DNA of 64,000 bases from Mycetocola spongiae. Lineage in GTDB: Bacteria > Actinomycetota > Actinomycetes > Actinomycetales > Microbacteriaceae. The position numbers and the translations under genes were made by a program. The notes beneath the pieces are model-generated. The model did not search any database. It was not told the origin of the DNA and saw only the letters and a list, made by a program, of their open reading frames with translations. Where the stretch lies: assembly GCF_020424085.1 (NCBI RefSeq), contig NZ_CP080203.1, positions 2,914,001 to 2,978,000 on the forward strand, written 5' to 3'. Position 1 is the first letter of the stretch, and each line of letters starts with the position of its first letter. Shown here in pieces: positions 32,751 to 42,342 of the stretch.

Positions 32751-34229
32751 CTAGTGAAAGCTGAACGCGAAGGACACGATAAAGCACAGCGCGGCCAACG
32801 CGATAAGAACGGCACGCCAGTATCGGAATCGGCCGAAGAAGGCGGCCATCACGACGAGCATGATGGGGAACAGGGACAGCCCGTAACGGCTGGGGAGGAC
32901 AAAGTAGTATCCCTCGGCGATATAGGTTGCCAATGCAAGTGCGGGTCCGCCGATAAATGTCGTGACCAGGAAAGCGAGGCTGATCTGCTTCAGGAGCGGA
33001 AAGCCCGACAGTGTGGTGCTACCGAGGATGGCGGCGATCAAAATCCAGCCCAGTGAAAGCGAGACGATAATTCCCGAGGCGCCAAACGGTTCGGCTCCCG
33101 TTGCGCCTTCGGTCAGGCTGCCGAAGAACTTAAACGCTTCGCGAATGAGCTGGGTGATTCCCAGGGGAGTGGCGGTACCCTGGTCGGGGTCTTCGGCGCC
33201 CTCCGGATACGGGCGAATGATCATCCAGAGAGCCTGCGAGAACAGGGCGACCAGAGGAATGCCGAAGCCGATGAAAAGCTGTCGTCGACCGGCGCGCGGG
33301 GGCTGCACCTGCGCGGTATTAGTTGTGCCTGCGCCGTGTCGAGGTGCCTCGTCAACCGCGACGGAGTTGCCGTTTCTTGCCCGGGACGCGGGGAGTGCAA
33401 CTACGGAACCAAACGCCGTGAGGTTATCGTTTCCGGCGCTCGGCACGGTTTCCAGAATCCGCCCGGCCCGTTGTGCGCGTTGCAGATACTTCGAATAGAA
33501 AAAGTCGCCAAGAAGTACCAGTGTGACAAGGGCAACAATCATCAGGTTTTGGAACTTAGCGAGCACTGCAAGCCCGCTCACCAACATGATTATCCAGCCG
33601 TGTCTCCGGGTCTGCAGGTAGCGAATCAAGAGATATCCGAGCAGTGCGCCGAAGAACATCGCCACCGCATCGGTGCTGATATACGTGGTCGACCACCAGG
33701 CCGGGAGGGACGCAATAAGAAAGAAGGGGACGGCCGTGGAAAAAAGCCACTTCTGTCCGAGTCTCCGCAGGGAGGCAAAGATGAGGATTGCGCTGGCGGC
33801 GAGCCATACCGCTCCCGTGAGCCGCCCGGCCGTGACGAGGTCTACCCCAAGCAGCGTCTGAATTGGTGCCGCGATAATACGCGAGGTTACAAAATAAATG
33901 GGGGTGTAGATATCTGCCGAGTTGATCCCCATATAGGGAAATCGGGAATCCTCGGAATAGTCACCAAGATCACATTTTTCGGGAGCCCAGGGACCGGCGG
34001 GAGCGACTCCCACGCAGGCGAGATAATTGCGGGCAAAATCGCCGGTCTTTTCGCCATGGGCTACGCCGAGCTGTGAGGCAGATTTCTCAAAATAATCGAT
34101 ATATACGTATTCGTCGATCGGGGAGATCTGTACGTGTGCCGCGACGTGATGGCCAACAAAAATCCCACTGGCCACCACCAAAATAAGCGGTGCAACCAAT
34201 ATCTTGATAATCCGGCGAAGCGAATCCAT
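32751..34229 (-). CDS. Polytopic membrane protein, GT-C glycosyltransferase-like
   Basis: 492 residues with about ten hydrophobic helices. An acidic pair in SPIDEYVYIDYFEKSA follows helix 1, the usual place of catalytic acids in GT-C enzymes. A long extracytoplasmic loop contains CVGVAPAGPW and CDLGDY. A hydrophilic insertion of about 60 residues (roughly 260-320) lies mid-protein. Function is unknown; lipid-linked sugar transfer is inferred. Its codon third positions are visibly less GC-biased than neighbours, and it is flanked by non-coding DNA, which hints at transfer. Confidence 0.75.
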   Translation of the reverse strand: MDSLRRIIKILVAPLILVVASGIFVGHHVAAHVQISPIDEYVYIDYFEKSASQLGVAHGEKTGDFARNYLACVGVAPAGPWAPEKCDLGDYSEDSRFPYMGINSADIYTPIYFVTSRIIAAPIQTLLGVDLVTAGRLTGAVWLAASAILIFASLRRLGQKWLFSTAVPFFLIASLPAWWSTTYISTDAVAMFFGALLGYLLIRYLQTRRHGWIIMLVSGLAVLAKFQNLMIVALVTLVLLGDFFYSKYLQRAQRAGRILETVPSAGNDNLTAFGSVVALPASRARNGNSVAVDEAPRHGAGTTNTAQVQPPRAGRRQLFIGFGIPLVALFSQALWMIIRPYPEGAEDPDQGTATPLGITQLIREAFKFFGSLTEGATGAEPFGASGIIVSLSLGWILIAAILGSTTLSGFPLLKQISLAFLVTTFIGGPALALATYIAEGYYFVLPSRYGLSLFPIMLVVMAAFFGRFRYWRAVLIALAALCFIVSFAFSFH

Positions 34230-34363
34230 GAACTAATGACTCCAGGAAAGTTGTGGGCCCGCGATTGCGGTAAAAGATGACATCAACATCCTAACCGGTG
34301 ATATTTGTTGTCGATGCTCTATCTGTTCGTGAGCATGATAATCCTGTCTGTCGGATCGAGCCA

Positions 34364-34369
34364 TACACT
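34364..34369 (+). promoter_or_regulatory. -10 element of the TetR gene (leaderless)
   Basis: TACACT, 6 nt before the ATG at 34376. Confidence 0.5.
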
Positions 34370-34375
34370 GGGGTT

Positions 34376-34984
34376 ATGGCCTGGGACACTCAACGCACAC
34401 GCACGCTCCTGCTTGATGCCGCCACCACGCTTTTTGCGCGGGCCGGCCTTGCGGGCACCCGCATCGACGCGATTGCGCGCGAGGCCGGGGTGAATAAGGA
34501 GCGCATCTACTCGTATTTTGGCAATAAGGAGGGGCTCTTTGAGGCCGTGCTGGAGCGCGAGCTTGAGGGGCTCCTGGAGGGGGTATCCGCCCCCGGGACC
34601 GGCGCGGAGGCGGTGGGCGCGTTTGCCGGGGCGCTCTGGGATCGCTTCAGCGCCGCCCCGCATCTGCCTCGCCTGCTGGCCTGGGAGGGGTTGGAATGGG
34701 CCGAGGCCTGCCTGGGGGGACCCGAGCGCACCGCGAGCTGCGCCGGAGTCATCGGCACGCTCGAGGGGGCCCTGCCGGGGGTGGGGGAGGAGGATGCCGC
34801 CCAGCTGCTGCTGAGCATCGTCACGCTCGCCTCGGCCTGGTGGAGCCTGCCGCAGATGGGCGGGTTTATTCTGGGGCACGCCGCGAGCGCCGATCCCGCG
34901 GTGCTCGCCGGCCGCACCGCGCGCCGCCGGGAAGCCCTGGTCGCCCAGGTCACGGCCGCCGCGCGCGGACTCGCCGGGCGCTAA
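34376..34984 (+). CDS. TetR-family transcriptional regulator
   Basis: 202 residues. The N-terminal helix-turn-helix is TRTLLLDAATTLFARAGLAGTRIDAIAREAGVNKERIYSYFGNKEGLFEAVLE, a clear TetR domain. The C-terminal ligand domain is Ala/Leu-rich with several Trp residues. It is not adjacent to an obvious target: upstream is the membrane glycosyltransferase-like gene (divergent), downstream a mycoredoxin-like gene. Autoregulation is plausible. Confidence 0.9.
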   Translation: MAWDTQRTRTLLLDAATTLFARAGLAGTRIDAIAREAGVNKERIYSYFGNKEGLFEAVLERELEGLLEGVSAPGTGAEAVGAFAGALWDRFSAAPHLPRLLAWEGLEWAEACLGGPERTASCAGVIGTLEGALPGVGEEDAAQLLLSIVTLASAWWSLPQMGGFILGHAASADPAVLAGRTARRREALVAQVTAAARGLAGR

Positions 34985-35011
34985 CGGCGCGCGGCGCGTA
35001 TCCTGGGAGGC

Positions 35012-35281
35012 ATGACCCTCTCACCCGCTTCCGCGACCCCCATCACGATATACGGAGCCGATTGGTGCCGCGATTGTGTGCGCTCCAAGGCGCTCCTGGA
35101 CCGGCTCGGCGTGGACTATACCTACGTGGACCTGGTGGCAGAGGAGAGCGCGGCCGATCGGGCCCGCGCCATCAGCGGCCGCACCCAGATTCCGGTTGTG
35201 GTTTTCCCCGATGGCACCCACCAGGTGGAGCCAAGCGATCGCGAGGTCGAGGCCAAGCTCGGGGAACTGGGGCTGGTCTAG
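35012..35281 (+). CDS. Glutaredoxin-like thiol oxidoreductase (mycoredoxin type)
   Basis: 89 residues of thioredoxin fold. ITIYGADWCRDCVRSKALLDRLGVDYTYVDL has a CxxC active site reading CRDC. The cis-Pro loop is QIPVVVF, and GTHQVEPSDREVEAKL ends the domain. The small size and WCRDC motif fit the actinobacterial mycoredoxin-1 group, which reduces mycothiol mixed disulfides. TATCCT is 7 nt before the ATG. Confidence 0.82.
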   Translation: MTLSPASATPITIYGADWCRDCVRSKALLDRLGVDYTYVDLVAEESAADRARAISGRTQIPVVVFPDGTHQVEPSDREVEAKLGELGLV

Positions 35282-35290
35282 CCCACCCCG

Positions 35291-35785
35291 CTAGAGGATG
35301 CGCTGATAGCAGCGCGAGAGTTCATCCACCCGATAATCCCCAAACGTGGGGATCGGCAGATAGCCCTCGCGCTCATAGAAGCGCATCGCATCGGGCTGAA
35401 GCGCGCCGGTTTCCAGGACCAGGCGGTCCAGGCCGAGGCCGCGCGCGGCCTCCTCCAGCCCGGCCAGTAGCGCCCGGGAGACGCCCGTGCCGCGGTAGTC
35501 GGGCGCCACAAACATGCGTTTAATCTCGGCCGTTGTGATCGGCCCGCCGGGCAGCACATCGCCGTCCGCCGTGAGGCTGATCGGGCGCAGGCCCGCGCAT
35601 CCCACCGCGATGCCGCCGAGGGTGCGGGCAATCAAAAATACCGGCACCGACTCGGCCGTGGGCTCGGCCCCGGCCTCATGAGTATCGCTGCCATAGCGGG
35701 CGTCCAGCTCGCGGCGCTGGGCGGCGCGCAGCGCGACCCCCTCCGGGGTATCCCACGCCTCGGCGCGGACGGTCAGTGTGGTCAT
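35291..35785 (-). CDS. GNAT-family N-acetyltransferase
   Basis: 164 residues. The acetyl-CoA-binding motif A is IKRMFVAPDYRGTGVSRALLAGLEEAA, with RxxGxG/A in YRGTGVSRALL. Motif B is LVLETGALQPDAMRFYEREGYLPIP. The substrate is unknown. GGAAGG upstream of the ATG is the SD. It is convergent with the mycoredoxin-like gene. Confidence 0.88.
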   Translation of the reverse strand: MTTLTVRAEAWDTPEGVALRAAQRRELDARYGSDTHEAGAEPTAESVPVFLIARTLGGIAVGCAGLRPISLTADGDVLPGGPITTAEIKRMFVAPDYRGTGVSRALLAGLEEAARGLGLDRLVLETGALQPDAMRFYEREGYLPIPTFGDYRVDELSRCYQRIL

Positions 35786-35799
35786 CGGAAGCCTTCCCT

Positions 35800-35841
35800 C
35801 AAAAACGATCGGCCCGGACCCAGCGGGTCCGGGCCGATCGT
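35800..35841 (-). terminator. Terminator of gnd
   Basis: A perfect 17-bp stem (ACGATCGGCCCGGACCC and its complement) with a 3-nt loop, followed on the minus strand by TTTTT. It is a classical intrinsic terminator 10 bp past the gnd stop. Confidence 0.88.
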
Positions 35842-35850
35842 GGCGGAGTA

Positions 35851-37302
35851 TTAGTGCGAGTCGGTGGCGCTAATCTCGGTGCGGTCTCCCGACCACAGCG
35901 TGTGGAACGTACCCTCGCGGTCCACGCGCTTATAGGTGTGGGCCCCGAAGAAATCGCGCTGGCCCTGGACCAGTGCGGCGGGCAGGCGCTCGGCGCGCAG
36001 GCCGTCATAATACGCAAGCGAGCTCGAGAACGCCGGGGCGGGGATGCCGGTGGCGGTGGCCGAGATGACCACGCGACGCCAGGCCTCCTGCGTTGCCGTG
36101 ATGGCATCCGCAAAATACGGGGCGGTGAGCAGGGCCGAGAGGTTGGGGGCCTCGGCATAGGCATCGGCGATGCGGTTCAGGAACTGCGCGCGGATGATGC
36201 AGCCCCCGCGCCAGATGCGCGAAACGGCACCCAGGTCGATGTTCCAGTTATACTCGGCGGCACCCGCGCGGATGGCGTCAAAGCCCTGCGAATAGGCGAC
36301 GATCTTGGATGCGTAGAGGGCCTGGCGGACGTCCTCGATGAACGCGGCGCGGTCCTCCACGGCCACGGGCTGTGCCGGGCCGGGCAGGGCCGAGGCGGCC
36401 TCGCGCTGCTCGGGGTGCGAGGACAGCGAGCGGGCAAATACGGCCTCGGCGATGCCGGAAACCGGAACGCCCAGGGCCAGTGCGTTCTGCACGGTCCATA
36501 CGCCGGTGCCCTTGGAGCCGGCCTGGTCCAGGATTACGTCGACCAGGGGCTTGCCGGTGGCGGCATCCACCTGCTTCAGTACCTCGGCGGTGATCTCGAT
36601 CAGGTAGCTCTCGAGCTCGCCCTTATTCCACTCGGTGAAAACCTCGGCGATCTCGGCGGGGGTCAGCCCGGCGTTGCGGCGCAGCAGGTCATAGGCCTCG
36701 GCGATGAGCTGCATATCGGCGTACTCGATGCCGTTATGGATCATCTTCACGAAGTGACCGGCCCCATCGGTGCCCACGTGGGTCACGCAGGGCTCACCCT
36801 CGGCCACCGCGGCGATCGAGGAGAGGATCGGGCCGAGGGTCTCATAGGACTCGGCGGAACCGCCGGGCATGATCGACGGGCCCTTCAGCGCGCCCTCCTC
36901 GCCGCCGGAGATTCCGGCGCCCACGAAGTGGATGCCCGTGGCACGCACGGCCTTTTCGCGGCGGATGGTATCGGTGAACAGGGCGTTTCCGCCGTCCACG
37001 ATGATATCGCCGGGCTCAAAGCGCTCGGTCAGCTGGTCGATCACGGCATCGGTGCCGGCGCCGGCCTGCACCATGATGATCGCGGTGCGCGGCTTCTGCA
37101 GCGAGGCCACAAAGGCGTCGATGTCCTCGCTCGCGACAAAGCCCGCCTCGGGGTGGGCCGCGACCAGAACGCGGGTGCGCTCGGGCGAGCGGTTATACAC
37201 GGCAACCGTGTTTCCCTCGCGGCTGGCGAGGTTACGGGCGAGGTTGCTGCCCATCACCGCCATTCCGATAACGCCAATATTTGCCTGGGGTGCGTCCGCC
37301 AT
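35851..37302 (-). CDS. gnd: 6-phosphogluconate dehydrogenase, decarboxylating
   Basis: 483 residues. NADP-binding IGVIGMAVMGSNLARN is at the N-terminus, the substrate site is GAGISGGEEGALKGPSIMPGG, and the catalytic Lys and neighbours are in HFVKMIHNGIEYADMQLI. IWRGGCIIRAQFL and FHTLWSGDR follow. It catalyses the second oxidative step of the pentose phosphate pathway. The ATG at 37302 follows AAGGAGC; the longer frame is unsupported. Confidence 0.96.
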   Translation of the reverse strand: MADAPQANIGVIGMAVMGSNLARNLASREGNTVAVYNRSPERTRVLVAAHPEAGFVASEDIDAFVASLQKPRTAIIMVQAGAGTDAVIDQLTERFEPGDIIVDGGNALFTDTIRREKAVRATGIHFVGAGISGGEEGALKGPSIMPGGSAESYETLGPILSSIAAVAEGEPCVTHVGTDGAGHFVKMIHNGIEYADMQLIAEAYDLLRRNAGLTPAEIAEVFTEWNKGELESYLIEITAEVLKQVDAATGKPLVDVILDQAGSKGTGVWTVQNALALGVPVSGIAEAVFARSLSSHPEQREAASALPGPAQPVAVEDRAAFIEDVRQALYASKIVAYSQGFDAIRAGAAEYNWNIDLGAVSRIWRGGCIIRAQFLNRIADAYAEAPNLSALLTAPYFADAITATQEAWRRVVISATATGIPAPAFSSSLAYYDGLRAERLPAALVQGQRDFFGAHTYKRVDREGTFHTLWSGDRTEISATDSH

Positions 37303-37420
37303 TAGTGCTCCTTGGTTAAGGGGATATCCGGGATGAAAATCAAAGCCTAGGTCCACGCTAGCAAAGAGCACCCCCGGGTGTGGGGTTCCGGGGGTGCACC
37401 TTTGTTCAGCTACGTCCGAC

Positions 37421-40279
37421 TTATTCGCTGCGGGTGAGCTGCGCGAGCAGCTCCAGGACGTGGTTATACTCCTCGCCGGTGGCCCGGGTCATGCCCAGTT
37501 CACACGTGCGGTTACACGAGGCATAGGCGGAGGCGTCGATCTCGGCTACCTCGGCGGCCTCGCGCGCGGTGGCCGAGGCGGTGAGCTCGGGATGCAGCAT
37601 TCCGCGGTCCCCGGCAAATGCGCAGCAGCCCCAGTTTTCCGGGACGACCACGTCCTTGGCCACGGCCTTCGCCACTGTATTCAGCGCATCATTGCCGCCC
37701 ATGCGCGTGGAGGAACACGTGGGGTGCAGCACCAGGCGCTCCATTTTATTATGCTCGGGCAGCAGCGGCAGCACGCGCTCGGCCACAAAATCCACGGCAT
37801 CCACGACCCGCAGCGAGCGCTCGGAGGAGGCATTGGACTCCTCAATCGCGTGCAGGATTCCCTCGGTGCAGGAGGACGCATCGCACACGATGGTCAGTTC
37901 GCCATCGCGGCTCGCCTCGCGCAGCGCCGCCACGGTGCGCTCCCGCATCGCATGCTGGCCGTCCACCTGCCCCTTGGAGGACCACGGGGTGCCGCAGCAC
38001 AGCGAGTTAATCGACTCGGGCACCAGGAGCACGAGGCCCACGCTCTCGCAGAGCTGCTCAAAGCTCAGCTGCACACCCGGGCTCACCCGGCCGCTGCCAT
38101 CCGCGGCCGGACCAAACATCGTATTCACGCAGGCCGGCATATACACCACATCGGCCGGGGCGGTGGGGGCGGGGCGCGAACGCGAGACGCCTCCCGCGGG
38201 CAGCTCGGCGGAATACAGCGGCACGGTGTCCTTACCCAGCACCGCCCGGGCGAGCTTATTGGGCCCGGAAATAATCGGCATCGGAATCTTATCCACCACG
38301 TTCAGGGCCATTCCGGCCCCCACGGTCACCGCGCCCCAGTGCTTCGCGGCGGTATTCCACACGGCCTTCTCGACCGCGTTATTCTCCTCGCGGCGCAGCT
38401 TCTTCACGAGCGAACCGGTGTTAATTGATACCGGGCAGGCTGTCTGACACATGCCGTCCACGGCGCACGTGCGCACACCGTCATAGACATAGTCCTTCTC
38501 TAGGCTCTTCACCAGCGCGTGGTCCCCATCGCGCTTGGCCTGTTCGATGGCGCGCAAGGTCACGATGCGCTGGCGCGGGGTCAGGGTGATATCGCGGCTC
38601 GGGCATACCGGCTCGCAATAACCACACTCGACGCAGCGATCCACCTCCTCGTCCACGGGCATTGCGGCCTTAATATGGCGCAGGTGGGCCTCGGGGTCCT
38701 CATCAAGAATCACGCCCGGGTTCAGCAGACCCGCGGGGTCACACAGGCGCTTAATCTCACGCATCACGTCATAGAGCTCATCGCCGTATTGGCGGCGCAC
38801 AAACGGGGCCATTACGCGGCCCGTGCCGTGCTCGGCCTTGAGCGAGCCGCCCTCGCCGAGGATCAGGTCCACAAGATCCTCGGTGAACGCCGCATAGCGC
38901 GCCACCTGATCGGCCTCGATAAACCCATCGGTGAGCATAAAGTGCACATTGCCGTCCTTGGCATGGCCAAAGATCACGCTATTTTCGTATTCATAGCGAT
39001 CAAAGAGATCAATCAGCCCGTTGCAGGTCGCGGCGAGGCGCTCGACCGGGACCACCACATCCTCAAGCAGCGCCGTGGTTCCCTGCGGGCGCGCACCGGC
39101 CACGGTGGTATAGAGCCCCTTGCGCAGGTGCCAGAGATCGGCCCGCGTGCCCGCATCCGAGCTAAACGCCGCCTCGCGGCTCAGGCCCAGGCGCGGCATC
39201 AGGGCATCGCCCGCCGCCTGCAGATCGGCGAGGTGCTCGGCGCTGCCTGACTGATATTCCACGAGCAGCGCCGCGTGCCGGTCCACGTTCAGGCCGCGAA
39301 TCTCCGCGGGGGCATCCTCCGCGCGCTGACCGATGCGCAGCGAGAGCGCATCCAGCAGCTCAAGCGTGGCCGCCCCGGTATCCACCAGATCCGGGAGCGC
39401 ACTATTGGCCGCCTCCAGGCTGTCGAAGATCAGCAGGCCGGTCGAGGCGTGGCTGGGGCGATCCACGGTGCGGAACACCGCCTCGGCAACAAAGCCCAGC
39501 GTGCCCTCGCTGCCGATGATCAGGTGCGCCAGGATATCCACCGCGCGGGTATAGTCCAGCAGCGAGTTAATGCCGTAGCCCATGGTGTTTTTCATCGCGA
39601 ACTGGCGGCGAATGGTCTGCACCGAGGCGGGATTGGAACGCACCCGCTCGGCGAGGGTCAGCAGCCCGCGATAAAGCTCGGGCTCCAGCGCGCGCAGCCG
39701 CTCCTCGGCATCGGCGGCGCCGGTATCGATCACGGTCCCGCTCGCAAGCACCACTGTGAGCGATTCGAGTGTGCGATAGGAGTTCTCGGTGGTGCCGCAG
39801 GACATGCCCGAGGAGTTATTGGCCACCACGCCGCCGATCGTGCATGCGGCCTCGCTCGCGGGATCGGGACCAAATTTCTTGCCAAAGCGCGCGAGGTGCG
39901 CGTTGAGTGCCCGCACGGTCACGCCGGGCTGGACCCGCACCCGGTCGCCGCCGTCCAGCACCTCGATCTTCTTAAAATTGCGGCGCACATCGATCAGCAC
40001 CCCATCGGTCAGCGCCTGCCCGCTCAGGCTGGTCCCGCCCGAGCGCAGCGTCACGGGGCGTCCCGCGCGCGCGGCCGCGGCAAAGAGCGCCCCCACCTCG
40101 GCCGCGTCCTCGGCAATGGCCACGGCCTCGGGCAGCAGCAGGAAGTGCGAGGCATCATGCGCATTGGCATGAATATCGATCGGTCGCGTGCGGATCCGAT
40201 CGCGCTCGCCGAGGGCACCGCGCAGGGTGTCCAGGAAGGGAGCGTGCTCGGGGCGAGGGGCGGGGGCGAGAAGCGACAT
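37421..40279 (-). CDS. FAD/Fe-S D-lactate dehydrogenase-like oxidoreductase
   Basis: 952 residues joining a GlcD-type flavin half to a GlcF-type Fe-S half. The FAD domain has TLRSGGTSLSGQALTDGVLIDV and GPDPASEAACTIGGVVANNSSG. The C-terminal flavin part ends in LKAEHGTGRVMAPFV. Two ferredoxin-type clusters follow, CVECGYCEPVCPS and CAVDGMCQTACPVS, then CCG-type motifs (SLCCGTPWSSKG, WGCCAFAGDRG). This is the layout of D-lactate dehydrogenases of the Dld-II type, which feed electrons to the respiratory chain. Co-directional lactate permease 29 bp upstream supports lactate. Confidence 0.88.
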   Translation of the reverse strand: MSLLAPAPRPEHAPFLDTLRGALGERDRIRTRPIDIHANAHDASHFLLLPEAVAIAEDAAEVGALFAAAARAGRPVTLRSGGTSLSGQALTDGVLIDVRRNFKKIEVLDGGDRVRVQPGVTVRALNAHLARFGKKFGPDPASEAACTIGGVVANNSSGMSCGTTENSYRTLESLTVVLASGTVIDTGAADAEERLRALEPELYRGLLTLAERVRSNPASVQTIRRQFAMKNTMGYGINSLLDYTRAVDILAHLIIGSEGTLGFVAEAVFRTVDRPSHASTGLLIFDSLEAANSALPDLVDTGAATLELLDALSLRIGQRAEDAPAEIRGLNVDRHAALLVEYQSGSAEHLADLQAAGDALMPRLGLSREAAFSSDAGTRADLWHLRKGLYTTVAGARPQGTTALLEDVVVPVERLAATCNGLIDLFDRYEYENSVIFGHAKDGNVHFMLTDGFIEADQVARYAAFTEDLVDLILGEGGSLKAEHGTGRVMAPFVRRQYGDELYDVMREIKRLCDPAGLLNPGVILDEDPEAHLRHIKAAMPVDEEVDRCVECGYCEPVCPSRDITLTPRQRIVTLRAIEQAKRDGDHALVKSLEKDYVYDGVRTCAVDGMCQTACPVSINTGSLVKKLRREENNAVEKAVWNTAAKHWGAVTVGAGMALNVVDKIPMPIISGPNKLARAVLGKDTVPLYSAELPAGGVSRSRPAPTAPADVVYMPACVNTMFGPAADGSGRVSPGVQLSFEQLCESVGLVLLVPESINSLCCGTPWSSKGQVDGQHAMRERTVAALREASRDGELTIVCDASSCTEGILHAIEESNASSERSLRVVDAVDFVAERVLPLLPEHNKMERLVLHPTCSSTRMGGNDALNTVAKAVAKDVVVPENWGCCAFAGDRGMLHPELTASATAREAAEVAEIDASAYASCNRTCELGMTRATGEEYNHVLELLAQLTRSE

Positions 40280-40308
40280 AGGGGCGACCGTTCGATGGAG
40301 GGATGGGG

Positions 40309-41994
40309 TTAGGGCACCATCCAGCCCAGCACGGGTGTGGACTGGAGGAAGATGATCACGGTGATGAAGGCCAGAAGCCCGAGGCTCCATGGCAGTAGTT
40401 TACGGAACAGGGTGCCCTCGGAGCCCGGCAGGTTCACCGCGGCTGCGGCCACCGCGAGGTTTTGCAGGGAGAGCATCTTGCCCAGTACGCCGGCGGAGGA
40501 ATTGGACGCGGCCATCAGCACGGGGCTCAGGCCCGCCTGATTCGCCGCGGTCACCTGGAGGAGGCCAAACAGGGAGTTGGAGGAGGTATCGGAGCCGGTC
40601 AGGGCCACGCCGATCCAGCCGATCAGCGGCGAGAGCAGGGCAAAAAATCCACCCGTGGCGGCGAGGGCGAAGCCCAGGCTTGCGGTCTGACCGGAGAGGT
40701 TCATGACAAAGGCCAGCGCGAGTACGGAGGTCACGGTGAGGATGGTCCAGCGCAGCTGATAGACGGTCTCGCGATAGACCCGCAGGCCTTCGCGGATGCC
40801 CACGCCATAGAGCGCCATCGTGGCGATACCGGAGAACAGCAGCAGGGTGCCGGTGGCCTTGAGATGGTCAAACGTCATGTTCTGGGCGCGCACGGGTTCG
40901 CCCGCGGCGTCCACGATATCCAGGCCGGGCCAGCGGAATGTGACCGAACCCACCTCGGCGAGCCACGTCTTAATCACGGGGATCTGCGCGAGCGTGAAGA
41001 TCGCCATGATCACCAGATAGGGGGCCAGTGCGCCCCAGGTGCGGCGCGCGGTTCCGGTGGGAAGCGGGCGGGTGCGGGTGAGCGTGCCGACGCCGGCGGC
41101 GCGATCCAGGGCCTCGCCCTCGCCCTCGGTCTCGCCGAGGTTCTCCTCCGCGGAATCCGCGGGGGTCAGGGTCTGCACGTGGCGCGGCTTCCAGAAGCGC
41201 ATCGTGAGCAGCACGGCGCCCACGGTCACCACGGAGGCCACCACATCGGTGAGCTCCACGGCAAAATAGCTGGCGGTGATGAACTGGGCCCCGGCAAATG
41301 CAACACCGGCGATCAGCGCCACGGGCCAGGTCTCGCGCACTCCGCGCTTTCCGTCCACGATGAACACCAGCACGAGCGGGATCAGCACGGCGATCAGGGG
41401 CGTCTGCCGGCCGGCCATCGCGGCCAGCTCGTTCATCGGCAGGCCGGTCACGCCGTGCAGCACGATGATCGGCGCACCCATCGCGCCAAATGCGACCGGC
41501 GCGGTATTGGCCAGCAGCGATACCAGCGCGGCCTTAAACGGTTTCATGCCGGCGGCGATCAGCATCGCCGCGGAGATCGCCACGGGGGCACCAAAGCCCG
41601 CGAGGGATTCCAGGAGCGCGCCAAAACAGAATGCGATCAGGATCGCGAGGACCCGCAGGTCATCGGATACCGTGCGGATGGTCGCGCCGAGCACCGAGAA
41701 CCAGCCGGTCGCGAGGGTGAGCCGATAGACCCAGAGTGCGTTGATCAGGATCCAGAGGATGGGGAAAACGCCATAAAACAGGCCCGCCGTGGTGGCGCCC
41801 AATACCTGGAGGGCGGGCATCTGCCAGCCCACCAGCGCGAGGATGATCGAGAGCCCGAGGCCCGCGAGCGCCGCATAGGCGGCCTTCACCCGGAATACGC
41901 CCAGCAGGATAAATAGCAGGATCAGCGGGGAGGCGGCGAAGAGCGCCGAGAGGGCGAGGGATCCGAATATCGGATCGAGGATCTGTTCAAACAC
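40309..41994 (-). CDS. lctP: Lactate permease (LctP family)
   Basis: 561 residues with about a dozen helices. Family hallmarks are SLAGFGAPVAISAAMLIAAGMKPFKAALVSLLANTAPVAFGAMGAPI and GWIGVALTGSDTSSNSLFGLLQVTAANQ. It imports lactate (possibly glycolate) with protons. A hydrophilic loop of about 60 residues (270-330) is unusually acidic. The start is a GTG with CGGAG upstream. It probably forms an operon with the following D-lactate dehydrogenase-like gene. Confidence 0.92.
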   Translation of the reverse strand: MFEQILDPIFGSLALSALFAASPLILLFILLGVFRVKAAYAALAGLGLSIILALVGWQMPALQVLGATTAGLFYGVFPILWILINALWVYRLTLATGWFSVLGATIRTVSDDLRVLAILIAFCFGALLESLAGFGAPVAISAAMLIAAGMKPFKAALVSLLANTAPVAFGAMGAPIIVLHGVTGLPMNELAAMAGRQTPLIAVLIPLVLVFIVDGKRGVRETWPVALIAGVAFAGAQFITASYFAVELTDVVASVVTVGAVLLTMRFWKPRHVQTLTPADSAEENLGETEGEGEALDRAAGVGTLTRTRPLPTGTARRTWGALAPYLVIMAIFTLAQIPVIKTWLAEVGSVTFRWPGLDIVDAAGEPVRAQNMTFDHLKATGTLLLFSGIATMALYGVGIREGLRVYRETVYQLRWTILTVTSVLALAFVMNLSGQTASLGFALAATGGFFALLSPLIGWIGVALTGSDTSSNSLFGLLQVTAANQAGLSPVLMAASNSSAGVLGKMLSLQNLAVAAAAVNLPGSEGTLFRKLLPWSLGLLAFITVIIFLQSTPVLGWMVP

Positions 41995-42342
41995 GGTGAG
42001 GGCTCCGAAGGTTAGCGTCTTTGCGAATTTTTAGCGTCACTGTGAGGGTGCGCGCGACGCCTTCGGCCGTGGGGTCCACGGGGGTACTCGCCGCTTTCCC
42101 CGGGGGGAGGGGCGGCGGGCTCCGTGCCCGGGTGTCTGATAAACCAACATAATTGTCTTACAAGTTTACTTAACAGGCAATCCTCGTGGGAAATCCTCGC
42201 GCATAATTCCGAGGCGGCGACCCCGATGCCGATTTTTGGCCTCCGCGCTGTCGCATCGCGGCGGCCGCGGAGGGGGCCGACGGGCGCTGCCCGCGGGGCA
42301 AACACGGTAGTGTCCTGTAGTGACGGAATGAAGGAGTCGGTA
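41995..42342. other. Divergent promoter region between lactate permease and its regulator
   Basis: A 348-bp gap holding the LldR-like operator at 42153-42163 in an AT-richer patch (about 42140-42180). No coding sequence is supported. Confidence 0.6.
42153..42163. promoter_or_regulatory. LldR-type (FCD GntR) operator
   Basis: TTGTCTTACAA fits the TNGTNNNACNA consensus of lactate regulators such as corynebacterial LldR and is a perfect inverted repeat around the central CTT. It lies midway between lctP and the GntR gene. Confidence 0.7.
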
